A stretch of DNA of 64,000 bases from an uncultured Lachnospiraceae bacterium (GTDB taxonomy: Bacteria; Bacillota; Clostridia; Lachnospirales; Lachnospiraceae): the NCBI GenBank assembly GCA_910585205.1, contig CAJUCC010000042.1:36539-100538 (forward strand), given 5' to 3'. Shown here piece by piece: positions 25,826 to 33,100 of this stretch; position 1 is the first letter of the stretch; the number at the start of each line of letters is the position of its first letter. The notes under the pieces are model-generated. The model made no database searches. It had not been told where the DNA came from and saw only the letters and a program-made list of their open reading frames with translations. The position numbers and the translations under genes are program-made.

Positions 25826-27117
25826 AGCAAAACGATAAGATAATTTCGGCTTTCCGGCAGGATATTGAACTCCCTGCAGTGGTAACGAAAAAAGCAGACA
25901 CAGCCTTTGACAAAATATTGTCAGAGGTGCGGGAAGGGACAAATCAAATGAAAGAAAAACAGAACAATCAGGAAAAAAAACGCACGCCTGTATGGGTTAA
26001 GACAGCGGTATCGGCGGCGGCAGTATGTCTGCTGCTAATCGGCGTGTGCACGGCAAATCCTGTACTGGCGGCAAAGATACCGGTGATCAGGCGCATCTTT
26101 TCCATGCTGCAAAAGACGGCGGAATATCCCGGAGATTATACGAATTATGTACAGCCGTTGCAAGAGGATACGGATGAAACACCGGTGGAAGATGTGGCAC
26201 AGGGAACGGAAGAAGAGCACAGCGACGGTTATTCCCGGACAGTGGACGGTGTTACCGTGACATTGTCGGAGATATATTGTAATCAGCAGAGTCTGAGCAT
26301 TTCAATGCTGGTGGAAGCGCCGGAAGCCTTTGCGGATAAAATTGTAACGTATCAGGACGGAAAACAGGCGCTGTTGATCGAGGGGGAAAGCCAGTTCTCG
26401 TTCCGGGATGACCCATATGTCGGGGATAACTATGTGTATGGCGCGTTTCTGGATGAGAAAACGTTTGCCGGAATCTGGCGGATTGAGCTTTCGGGAGTGC
26501 TGACCGGCGACTTGAAAGATACGAAGCTGGAGGAAGCCTTTACGATGGAAATCGATATACGCAAGGTTATCGGTGAACTGGCAGAGCCGGTGCAAATTGA
26601 CTGGGGCATGAGTACGGAAGAACTGGACAGTATGTCGGAGGCGGAATTTAACGCGCTGTACGATCAGAAGATCAAAGAGTATGGTATGGATACATTCCCG
26701 AACCGGGCGCAGAATTACTGGTTTGAAGGCCCATGGAACTTTACCGTTCCGGTTACGGTCAATGATGCGGACAATCATCGGGTTGTGCTCAATGACGTCA
26801 ATGCGGACGGACTGGGGCTGCGCGCCGTATCGATGACGCCGTTTGAACTTTCGATCGAAACGGAGCAGGGAGCGGATATGGACTGCATCGTCGTTGTTTT
26901 GGATGCGCAGGGAAAGTGGATGGATTCCGGCAACGGCAATGTATCCGTTTTACCGATTGCGGATCATGATGTGTCTGAGATAACCGTTTATCTCTGCAGC
27001 TCGGAGACATGGACGAACGAAATCAAAGGTCATCAGGGGGATGCGGATTTTACACAGTATGTCAAAGAGCGGGCGCTCTATGAACGGGAGGTGGAACTGC
27101 CGGTTTGCGAAAAATAA
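25822..27117 (+). CDS. DUF4179 membrane protein, probable anti-sigma factor
   Basis: A 431-residue protein with a cytoplasmic N-terminus of ~55 residues, one membrane helix at about 58-78 (V-S-A-A-A-V-C-L-L-L-I-G-V) and a large extracellular part. The segment after the helix (A-A-K-I-P-V-I-R-R-I-F) matches the DUF4179 pattern that pairs with ECF sigma genes in Firmicutes. ATG 25822 is spaced correctly from GGGAGGG; ATG 25816 is too close. By analogy it would hold the sigma factor at the membrane until an envelope signal arrives. Confidence 0.82.
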   Translation: MKQNDKIISAFRQDIELPAVVTKKADTAFDKILSEVREGTNQMKEKQNNQEKKRTPVWVKTAVSAAAVCLLLIGVCTANPVLAAKIPVIRRIFSMLQKTAEYPGDYTNYVQPLQEDTDETPVEDVAQGTEEEHSDGYSRTVDGVTVTLSEIYCNQQSLSISMLVEAPEAFADKIVTYQDGKQALLIEGESQFSFRDDPYVGDNYVYGAFLDEKTFAGIWRIELSGVLTGDLKDTKLEEAFTMEIDIRKVIGELAEPVQIDWGMSTEELDSMSEAEFNALYDQKIKEYGMDTFPNRAQNYWFEGPWNFTVPVTVNDADNHRVVLNDVNADGLGLRAVSMTPFELSIETEQGADMDCIVVVLDAQGKWMDSGNGNVSVLPIADHDVSEITVYLCSSETWTNEIKGHQGDADFTQYVKERALYEREVELPVCEK

Positions 27118-27161
27118 ACATGGAAGCGGGATGATGCAAACAATACGGCCGAAAATTTTTC

Positions 27162-27190
27162 TTGACATTTTACATGAAGTGGAATAAAGT
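27162..27190 (+). promoter_or_regulatory. Promoter of the T-box-controlled operon
   Basis: TTGACA (27162-27167), a 17-base spacer, then TAAAGT (27185-27190). The start of transcription would fall near 27197, just upstream of T-box stem I. Confidence 0.75.
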
Positions 27191-27212
27191 AATAGATAAA
27201 TAAAAGAAACCT

Positions 27213-27472
27213 GTGAGAAAGAGGAGTAGGCAGAGGGATACCATCACAGAGAACCGCAGACGGTGGGATTGCGGTATGGAGATGTTTGCTGAATGGGCTT
27301 TCGAGGGCAGTCCGAACGGATTCGAACAAGTAGGCGCTGCCGGGAACCGCACCCGTTATCCACGCGGCATGTATGAAGTACATGAGAGAAGTGGGCCTTT
27401 GATTTGGCCAATTTGAGTGGTACCGCGATAATGTATATTAGCGCCTCAGACATATTGTCTGAGGCGTTTTTT
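27213..27472 (+). ncRNA. T-box riboswitch, tryptophan-specific (UGG specifier)
   Basis: The leader shows the T-box sequence GAGTGGTACCGCG (27415-27427) followed by a terminator (27442-27472). Stem I can be drawn: GAAAG (27217-27221) pairs with CTTTC (27298-27302), and GGCAGA (27229-27234) pairs with TTTGCT (27285-27290). The specifier loop is AGGAGTA opposite GAATGGG, with UGG at 27294-27296 followed by a purine. An AGAGA-type distal bulge sits near 27248. Uncharged tRNA-Trp would stabilise the antiterminator and allow expression of the downstream transporter. Confidence 0.93.
27442..27472 (+). terminator. T-box terminator
   Basis: CGCCTCAGACA (27442-27452) and TGTCTGAGGCG (27456-27466) form a perfect 11-bp stem with a 3-base loop, then six T. 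It is the regulated terminator of the T-box. Confidence 0.95.
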
Positions 27473-27480
27473 ATTCCAGT

Positions 27481-27514
27481 GGGAAATTCCTGTGGATTTC
27501 CCATAGGATGAAAA
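27481..27514 (+). repeat. Leader hairpin shared with the pyrB leader, copy A
   Basis: GGGAAAT (27481-27487) and ATTTCCC (27496-27502) form a 7-bp hairpin. A stretch of about 37 bases around it matches the sense strand of the pyrB leader (32217-32253, minus) at about 28 positions. It lies between the T-box terminator and trpX, about 80 bases before the start codon. Confidence 0.55.
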
Positions 27515-27582
27515 AGCAAAATCCGCAGCGGGAAGCCTCTTACACGCCTCCTTATCACATGGGAAGAAAAGGAGAACCTGTT

Positions 27583-28581
27583 ATGAAAAAAAGAGTGATG
27601 GCAGCAACTATGGCGACGGCGGCGATGCTCGCCCTTACGGCATGTGGAAAACAGACGGGAGAAATCCAATATACGGTCGGTATTTCGCAGTTCGCGGAGC
27701 ACGGCTCCCTGGATAACTGTAGGGTGGGATTTCTGGAAGGGCTGGCGGAAGCCGGCATTGAAGAAGGAAAAAATCTGACGGTTGTATTTGACAATGCGCA
27801 GGCGGATATGGGAACGACAAGCACCATTGCCGATTCCTATGTGTCACAGAAGGTGGATCTGGTCTGTGCGATCGCCACGCCGGCGGCGATGAGCGCATAC
27901 AATGCGTGCATGAATACGGAGATTCCGGTTATTTATACGGCGGTTTCCGATCCGGCAGGCGCGGGTCTGGCCACAGAGGACGGAAAAAGCATCGGCAACA
28001 TTTCGGGTACGAGCGACGCCCTGCCGGTGACGGAACAGATGCAGATGATCCGGCAGCTGTTACCGGAGGCGAAAACGATCGGCATCATCTATACGACAAG
28101 TGAAGCCAATTCGGTCAGCACCATAGCCGAATACAAGGCGAATGCGGCGGCATACGGTTTTGAGATTGTCGACAGCGGTATCAATACGATAGCGGAAGTG
28201 CCGATGGCGGCTGCCGATATGGCGGGCAGGGTGGACTGCATAACCAATCTTACGGACAATACTGTGGTATCGGCGCTGCAGACGGTGCTGGACGAGGCGA
28301 ATAAGCAGAACATTCCTGTGTTCGGTTCGGAAGTGGAACAGGTGAAAAACGGGTGCGTCGCTTCGATGGGACTGGATTATGCGGCATTGGGCAGACAGAC
28401 CGGAGCAATGGCGGCCAAAGTGCTGAAAGGAGAGGCGAAAGCTTCCGATCTGCCGTATGAGGTAATTACCGAGGCGGCATTCTATGTCAATACGGCAGCG
28501 GCAGACAAGATTGGGCTGACGATTCCGGCGGATATGCTGGAAACCGCGGCGGAAAAATTTGAAGAGATTACCGTGGAATAG
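27583..28581 (+). CDS. trpX: Tryptophan ABC transporter substrate-binding lipoprotein (TrpX-like)
   Basis: A 332-residue lipoprotein with signal peptide and lipobox L-T-A-C near residue 21. The mature part belongs to the ABC substrate-binding family of COG2984/PF04392 type (Y-T-V-G-I-S-Q-F-A-E-H-G-S-L-D, and T-A-V-S-D-P-A-G-A-G). ATG 27583 follows AAGGAG; the longer frame from 27508 reads through the leader. The UGG T-box upstream, together with permease and ATPase genes downstream, matches the predicted trpXYZ tryptophan uptake system. Substrate specificity is inferred from the riboswitch. Confidence 0.88.
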   Translation: MKKRVMAATMATAAMLALTACGKQTGEIQYTVGISQFAEHGSLDNCRVGFLEGLAEAGIEEGKNLTVVFDNAQADMGTTSTIADSYVSQKVDLVCAIATPAAMSAYNACMNTEIPVIYTAVSDPAGAGLATEDGKSIGNISGTSDALPVTEQMQMIRQLLPEAKTIGIIYTTSEANSVSTIAEYKANAAAYGFEIVDSGINTIAEVPMAAADMAGRVDCITNLTDNTVVSALQTVLDEANKQNIPVFGSEVEQVKNGCVASMGLDYAALGRQTGAMAAKVLKGEAKASDLPYEVITEAAFYVNTAAADKIGLTIPADMLETAAEKFEEITVE

Positions 28582-28620
28582 ACGAAACCAGATACGGTAA
28601 TCCGGTTAGGAGAGATCGAG

Positions 28621-29532
28621 TTGGCACTAATATTGAGCGTTTTGGAGCAGGGCCTGATCTATGCGGTTATGGGGCTCGGCGTGTACATTACTTATAAGAT
28701 ACTGGATTTCCCGGACCTTACGGTAGACGGCAGCTTCCCTATGGGGGCAGCCATCGCCTGTGTCCTGATTGCGGGCGGGATGCCGCCCGTACTGACGCTT
28801 CCCGTCTGCTTTGTGGCGGGAGCGTTTGTGGGAATGCTGACAGGGCTGATTCATGTAAAGCTGCATGTCAGGGACCTGTTGTCCGGTATTATTATGATGA
28901 CCGCATTGTATACCGTGAATCTGCGGATTGCGGGTAAGGCGAATCTGCCGATTTATAATCAGGAAACAATATATGACAATCCGCTGACGAATCGTATTTT
29001 CACCGGAGCGCTGCAGCCTTTTAAGACGGTTGCCGTGATCTTTGTCATTACGGCTGCCGTCAAGCTGCTGCTCGACTGGTATCTGCGCACCCAATCGGGA
29101 CTGTTGCTGCGGGCGGTGGGAGATAATGACACGATTGTCACTTCTCTGGGCGTGGATAAGGGTCTGGTTAAGGTTGTGGGACTTTCCGTCGCCAATGGCC
29201 TGGTGACACTGGGCGGCTGTATGTTTGCACAGCAGCAGCGGTTTTTTGACATTTCCGTGGGGACGGGTACGGTGGTGATCGGGCTGGCAAGCGTTATTAT
29301 CGGAACGAGCCTGTTTCGCAAAATCACGGTATGGAAGGTGACAACAAGCGTGGTGATCGGTTCGCTGATCTATAAGGGCTGTGTGGCGCTCGCTATCAGA
29401 GTGGGGCTGTCCTCCGGCGATCTGAAACTGATTACGGCGGCGTTGTTCCTGGCGATTCTGGTGCTGGGGACGGAAAGAAAAAAGAAGGTGAAAACGGATG
29501 CTGACGCTGCAGAACATAACAAAACATTATAA
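28621..29532 (+). CDS. trpY: ABC transporter permease (TrpY-like)
   Basis: A 303-residue permease of the LivH/RbsC-like family with about eight to nine membrane helices. The start is TTG 28621, preceded by AGGAGAG. Features include K-I-L-D-F-P-D-L-T-V-D-G-S-F near residue 28 and R-A-V-G-D-N near residue 165, both typical of permeases encoded next to TrpX-type binding proteins. It ends inside the next gene with a 35-base overlap. Confidence 0.88.
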   Translation: MALILSVLEQGLIYAVMGLGVYITYKILDFPDLTVDGSFPMGAAIACVLIAGGMPPVLTLPVCFVAGAFVGMLTGLIHVKLHVRDLLSGIIMMTALYTVNLRIAGKANLPIYNQETIYDNPLTNRIFTGALQPFKTVAVIFVITAAVKLLLDWYLRTQSGLLLRAVGDNDTIVTSLGVDKGLVKVVGLSVANGLVTLGGCMFAQQQRFFDISVGTGTVVIGLASVIIGTSLFRKITVWKVTTSVVIGSLIYKGCVALAIRVGLSSGDLKLITAALFLAILVLGTERKKKVKTDADAAEHNKTL

Positions 29533-30271
29533 CCCGGGAAGCGTAAACGAGATGTGCCTGTTTGACGGGTTTCACTTTACCGTGCAAAGCGGGGAGTTTG
29601 TCTCGGTTGTCGGAAGCAACGGTTCGGGAAAAACGTCGCTGCTCAACCTGATCTGCGGCAGTATTGAGACGGATGCCGGCAGGATACTGGTAAACGGGCA
29701 GGACATTACCCGGGAAAAGTCTTATCTGCGCCACCGCAGGATCGGCCGGGTCTATCAGGATCCGTCCAAAGGCACCTGTCCGGCGATGACGATTCTGGAG
29801 AATTTGTCGCTTGCGGACAACAAAGGCAGGCACTACGGGCTGCGCAGGGGGATAAACAAGGCGAGAACGTCATATTACCGGGAACTGCTGGCACAGTTAA
29901 ATCTGGGGCTGGAGGATAAACTTCACACGCGGGTGGGGGATCTGTCCGGCGGGCAGAGACAGGCGGTGGCGCTGCTGATGTCAACGATGACACCCATTGA
30001 TTTTCTGATACTCGATGAGCATACGGCGGCCCTTGATCCCCGGACGGCGGAGATCATTATGGAGCTGACAGACCGGATCGTCAGGGAAAAGAACGTGACG
30101 ACCGTCATGGTGACGCACAATCTTCGCTATGCACTGGAATACGGAGACAGACTGGTAATGCTGCATGAGGGGACGGTCGTACTGGACCGGTCCGGCGCCG
30201 AAAAGGAGCAGATGGATACGGAGGAGATTATGGGGATTTTTAACCGGATCAGCGTGGAATGCGGAAATTAA
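29498..30271 (+). CDS. trpZ: ABC transporter ATP-binding protein (TrpZ-like)
   Basis: A 257-residue ATPase with Walker A G-S-N-G-S-G-K-T-S near residue 37, signature L-S-G-G-Q-R-Q-A near 148 and Walker B L-I-L-D-E-H near 169. The H-loop is V-T-H-N-L near 205. It starts within the end of the permease gene, which indicates coupled translation. It energises import with the two genes upstream. Confidence 0.92.
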   Translation: MLTLQNITKHYNPGSVNEMCLFDGFHFTVQSGEFVSVVGSNGSGKTSLLNLICGSIETDAGRILVNGQDITREKSYLRHRRIGRVYQDPSKGTCPAMTILENLSLADNKGRHYGLRRGINKARTSYYRELLAQLNLGLEDKLHTRVGDLSGGQRQAVALLMSTMTPIDFLILDEHTAALDPRTAEIIMELTDRIVREKNVTTVMVTHNLRYALEYGDRLVMLHEGTVVLDRSGAEKEQMDTEEIMGIFNRISVECGN

Positions 30272-30296
30272 AAAGAATCCTGCATGGCAGGATTCT
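30271..30296 (-). terminator. Terminator of the bacteriohemerythrin gene
   Basis: AGAATCCTGC (30274-30283) and GCAGGATTCT (30287-30296) form a perfect 10-bp stem with a 3-base loop. The T run lies on the minus-strand exit side, so it serves the minus-strand gene best and may also slow the converging trpZ transcript. Confidence 0.8.
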
Positions 30297-30310
30297 CCGC
30301 ATGGGTTTCC

Positions 30311-30697
30311 CTATCCGATCAGCTTATCCACATTCAGGATGTGGCTGACGAGCCAGTTGGTGAGAAAAGTCAGAATATCGTTGATGGCTTCGTCGCTGTC
30401 TTCATCAAGCGACTGCAGATCCATTTCGTCCAGTTTGGCGATAAAAGCGTCATGCTGGACTTTCTGCGTAAACATTCCCTTGTAGCCGATTTCCTTCATA
30501 TAGGATTCTTCGTGGGCAAAGTGAGACTTGGTATAGTCCCGGAGTTCTTCCAGAATTTTGATGATATTATCATATTTATCCGGAATGAATTCATTTTGCT
30601 GGAGCTGGTAGGCGTCCTCTGCGATCTCAAACAGCCGCTGATGCTCTGCGTCAACGAAATCAATTCCGGTTTTGTACTCTTCTTTAAATTCATACAT
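30311..30697 (-). CDS. Bacteriohemerythrin
   Basis: A 128-residue single-domain hemerythrin, a di-iron oxygen-binding protein. Iron ligands are visible as D-A-E-H-Q-R-L-F near residue 20, H-F-A-H-E-E-S-Y near 60, H-D-A-F-I near 83 and H-I-L-N-V-D near 119. AAGGAG lies upstream of the start. In anaerobes these proteins are thought to deliver or scavenge oxygen, or to sense it. Confidence 0.93.
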   Translation of the reverse strand: MYEFKEEYKTGIDFVDAEHQRLFEIAEDAYQLQQNEFIPDKYDNIIKILEELRDYTKSHFAHEESYMKEIGYKGMFTQKVQHDAFIAKLDEMDLQSLDEDSDEAINDILTFLTNWLVSHILNVDKLIG

Positions 30698-30727
30698 ATG
30701 TATGTTCTCCTTTCGGGCCTTTGCTCT

Positions 30728-30756
30728 ATCTTATCCGTTTTTTTCTGTTTGTGCAA
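30728..30756 (-). promoter_or_regulatory. Promoter of the bacteriohemerythrin gene
   Basis: On the minus strand TTGCAC (30756-30751), a 17-base spacer and TAAGAT (30733-30728) lie about 30 bases before the start codon. Confidence 0.65.
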
Positions 30757-30766
30757 GCATAAAATC

Positions 30767-30784
30767 ATAATCCGGGCGGATTAT
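30767..30784 (-). terminator. Hairpin after pyrI
   Basis: ATAATCC (30767-30773) and GGATTAT (30778-30784) form a 7-bp stem with a 4-base loop directly after the pyrI stop. Only a weak T stretch follows on the minus strand, so it may be a modest terminator. Confidence 0.55.
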
Positions 30785-30785
30785 A

Positions 30786-31217
30786 TCACCATCGCTGGCG
30801 GCACTTCTCTTCGCAGTATTTACAGCGGTAAACTTCTTTTTTGGGATCGGTGAGGACGAAAATATGCGGCAGCCCCTGTTCAATCGAAGTGATGCAGCGG
30901 GGATTTTTACACCGGATGACATTTTTGATCTCTTTGGGGAGGGAAAGCGGCCGTTTCTCTACAATTTTACCGTCTTTGATGACATTGACGGTAATGGTAT
31001 GGTCGATAAAGCCGAGAATGTCAAGATTGAGCATATCAATATCGCATTCCACTTTCAGAATATCTTTCCGTTTCATTTTATTGCTGCGGGCGTTTTTGAT
31101 AATCGCCACCGTACAGTCCAGTTTATCGAGCTGCAGATGGTGATAGATGGACATGCTTTTTCCCGCTTTGATATGGTCGAGTACAAAGCCTTCTTCGATT
31201 TTTCCCACGTTTAACAT
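30786..31217 (-). CDS. pyrI: Aspartate carbamoyltransferase regulatory chain
   Basis: A 143-residue PyrI. The N-terminal allosteric domain is followed by a C-terminal zinc domain with four cysteines (C-K-N-P-R-C near residue 108, C-K-Y-C-E-E-K-C near 134). It assembles with PyrB catalytic trimers and gives nucleotide feedback control. It overlaps the pyrB stop by 7 bases. Confidence 0.96.
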   Translation of the reverse strand: MLNVGKIEEGFVLDHIKAGKSMSIYHHLQLDKLDCTVAIIKNARSNKMKRKDILKVECDIDMLNLDILGFIDHTITVNVIKDGKIVEKRPLSLPKEIKNVIRCKNPRCITSIEQGLPHIFVLTDPKKEVYRCKYCEEKCRQRW

Positions 31218-32146
31218 ACGGCACCTCCTGTTTTTTCTTCCAGCCCGAGCAGGGTATAGATCAAAGCCATACGGACATAGACGCCGTACTGCGCCTGTTT
31301 AAAGTACACGGCCCGTGGATCCTCATCCACTTCCACGGAGATTTCGTTGACGCGGGGGAGGGGATGGAGAATCAGCATGTCGTCGCCTGCCAGAGCCAGC
31401 TTTTCGCTGTCGAGAATATAGAAGTCTTTCAGACGCACATAGTCTTCTTCGTTGAAGAAGCGTTCCCGCTGTACACGTGTCATATAGAGCAGATCCAGTT
31501 TGCCGATGCAGTCCTCCAGACGGATGACTTCCTCATATGCGATGCCTTTCTCCTGGAGCATTTCGGTCATATAGCTTGGCATGCGCAGTTCTTCCGGTGA
31601 AATAAAGAGAAAGTTGATGTTTTCGTATCGCACAAGTGCGTGGATCAGCGAGTGGACGGTGCGCCCGAATTTCAGATCACCGCACAGGCCGATGGTCAGG
31701 CCGGACAGACGCCCTTTCAGAGAACGGATTGTCAGCAGGTCAGTCAGCGTCTGGGTGGGATGCTGATGACCGCCGTCACCGGCATTGATAACGGGAATCG
31801 TGGAACGGCTGGCGGCTACCATGGGGGCGCCTTCCTTGGGATGGCGCATGGCACAGATGTCTGCATAGCAGGAAATCACCCGAATGGTGTCGGAAACGCT
31901 TTCCCCTTTGGAAGCGGAAGAGGAACCGGCGTCCGAGAAACCGAGAACCTGTCCGCCCAGATTCAGCATGGCCGCCTCAAAGCTGAGCCGGGTCCGGGTA
32001 CTCGGTTCGTAAAAGCAGGTTGCCAGTTTTTTGCCGTCGCACACATGCGCGTACCGCTCCATGTGCTGCTCCATATCGTTTGCCAGATCAAAGAGCTTGT
32101 CCAGCTCTTCGATGGTAAAATCAAGTGGACTCATTAAATGTCTCAT
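31211..32146 (-). CDS. pyrB: Aspartate carbamoyltransferase catalytic chain
   Basis: A 311-residue catalytic subunit that makes N-carbamoyl-aspartate in pyrimidine synthesis. Carbamoyl-phosphate binding is shown by [12 protein letters not shown] near residue 45. Further motifs are [10 protein letters not shown] near 127 and H-P-L-P-R-V near 260. AAAGGAG precedes the start. A candidate attenuator lies in the leader 30 bases upstream. Confidence 0.97.
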   Translation of the reverse strand: MRHLMSPLDFTIEELDKLFDLANDMEQHMERYAHVCDGKKLATCFYEPSTRTRLSFEAAMLNLGGQVLGFSDAGSSSASKGESVSDTIRVISCYADICAMRHPKEGAPMVAASRSTIPVINAGDGGHQHPTQTLTDLLTIRSLKGRLSGLTIGLCGDLKFGRTVHSLIHALVRYENINFLFISPEELRMPSYMTEMLQEKGIAYEEVIRLEDCIGKLDLLYMTRVQRERFFNEEDYVRLKDFYILDSEKLALAGDDMLILHPLPRVNEISVEVDEDPRAVYFKQAQYGVYVRMALIYTLLGLEEKTGGAVC

Positions 32147-32175
32147 ATCAGATCTCCTTTTAAACGGATTTTCGC

Positions 32176-32209
32176 AAAAAAATCGAAGGAATGAAATCCC
32201 TCCGATTTT
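32176..32209 (-). promoter_or_regulatory. Attenuator-like terminator in the pyrB leader
   Basis: On the minus strand AAAATCGGAGG (32209-32199) pairs with CCTTCGATTTT (32189-32179) with one G-T pair, then a run of seven T. It lies 30 bases before pyrB and after any plausible promoter, so it is a conditional terminator rather than the end of another gene. I see no clear PyrR-binding loop. Confidence 0.7.
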
Positions 32210-32216
32210 AAGTACT

Positions 32217-32253
32217 TATCATATTGGAAATCCGCGGGAACTTCCGACAGGAT
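32217..32253 (-). repeat. Leader hairpin shared with the trpX leader, copy B
   Basis: The minus-strand sequence matches copy A (27481-27514 and flanks) at about 28 of 37 positions. The stem is kept with a G-T pair: GGAAGT with ATTTCC. It lies just upstream of the pyrB attenuator and in the same sense as pyrB. Confidence 0.5.
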
Positions 32254-32322
32254 AAATACAGTCACTGCGCTGCGGCGGATTGGAGATATGCCGTCTCGGC
32301 GGCCCGCCGCAGGCGGAGAATC

Positions 32323-32347
32323 GCGTTCCCGCGATTTTTTGTTATTC
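32323..32347 (+). terminator. Terminator-like hairpin facing away from pyrB
   Basis: AATCGCG and CGCGATT form a 7-bp stem with a 4-base loop, followed by a T run on the + strand. No + strand gene precedes it. On the minus strand, where nitroreductase transcription would end, it lacks a T run. Confidence 0.45.
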
Positions 32348-32884
32348 TTTGTAAGATACCAGTTCGGAAACCGGTTTCCTTTTAGGCGCCGCCGGCGCTT
32401 CATCAGGATAACCTATGGGAATCAGAGCGACAAGCTCTCTGTCTTCCGGCAGTTCCAGCAGAGCGGAAACGGCGTCGCCGTCGAAGATGCCTACGATAAC
32501 GGAACCGATTCCCTGCTCATAGGCTGCCAGGCAAAACGCCTCGGAAGCCACACCGGCGTCATACATCTGCCAGGTATCTTTGCGCGGGGTTGTAAACGAA
32601 CCGTCTCTCTCATAACCGCATCTGTTTTTGATAACGGTAACGGCAATCAGCATCGGCGCATTTTGGATAATCACACCGTTATTGGGGAACATGGATGTGC
32701 ATTCACTGCCGATTTTATCTTTCAGCGCGCCTTCCACTGCCACATAGCGGACAATCTGGGTATGCTTCCAGCTCGGTGCATAGGATGCGGTTTCGACGAT
32801 TTCTTCCAATAACCGATGGTCTACTTTTGTATCCCTGAATTTGCGGATGCTTCTGCGTCCTCTGATACATTCTTTTGCAGTCAC
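32342..32884 (-). CDS. Nitroreductase family protein
   Basis: A 180-residue FMN-dependent oxidoreductase fold. The N-terminal R-G-R-R-S-I-R-K-F binds the flavin phosphate. A-S-Y-A-P-S-W-K-H-T-Q and G-I-G-S-V-I-V-G-I-F match the family. The start is GTG 32884, preceded by AGGAGG. The natural substrate cannot be read from sequence. It is a single gene with its own promoter. Confidence 0.9.
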   Translation of the reverse strand: MTAKECIRGRRSIRKFRDTKVDHRLLEEIVETASYAPSWKHTQIVRYVAVEGALKDKIGSECTSMFPNNGVIIQNAPMLIAVTVIKNRCGYERDGSFTTPRKDTWQMYDAGVASEAFCLAAYEQGIGSVIVGIFDGDAVSALLELPEDRELVALIPIGYPDEAPAAPKRKPVSELVSYKE

Positions 32885-32917
32885 TCTGAATCCTCCTTTT
32901 ATTTTTACATTTTTCTT

Positions 32918-32946
32918 ATCATATCACAGAGCATGTTTTGTTTCAA
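32918..32946 (-). promoter_or_regulatory. Promoter of the nitroreductase gene
   Basis: On the minus strand TTGAAA (32946-32941), a 17-base spacer and TATGAT (32923-32918). Confidence 0.7.
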
Positions 32947-33006
32947 TGAAAATCTGCGGGCAGCAGATACCGTGCGGAGAGCGGCACAAAATTTTATGTA
33001 TAATTA

Positions 33007-33035
33007 TTTACACGTACGCCTGTCATGGGTATAAT
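33007..33035 (+). promoter_or_regulatory. Promoter of the MATE exporter gene
   Basis: TTTACA (33007-33012), a 17-base spacer and TATAAT (33030-33035), about 65 bases before the start codon. Confidence 0.75.
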
Positions 33036-33100
33036 AATATCTGGTCAGCGGGTACACATGTGTTTGTGCATGTGGCATGCCGGCGCAGGAGGAGAATATT

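Noticed and set aside
27300..27345. TTCGAA-containing stretch resembling a tRNA T-arm
   Set aside because: It is part of the T-box leader; no cloverleaf can be drawn.
30284..30853. Plus-strand frame opposite bacteriohemerythrin
   Set aside because: The minus strand encodes clear iron-ligand motifs; the plus frame has no family features.
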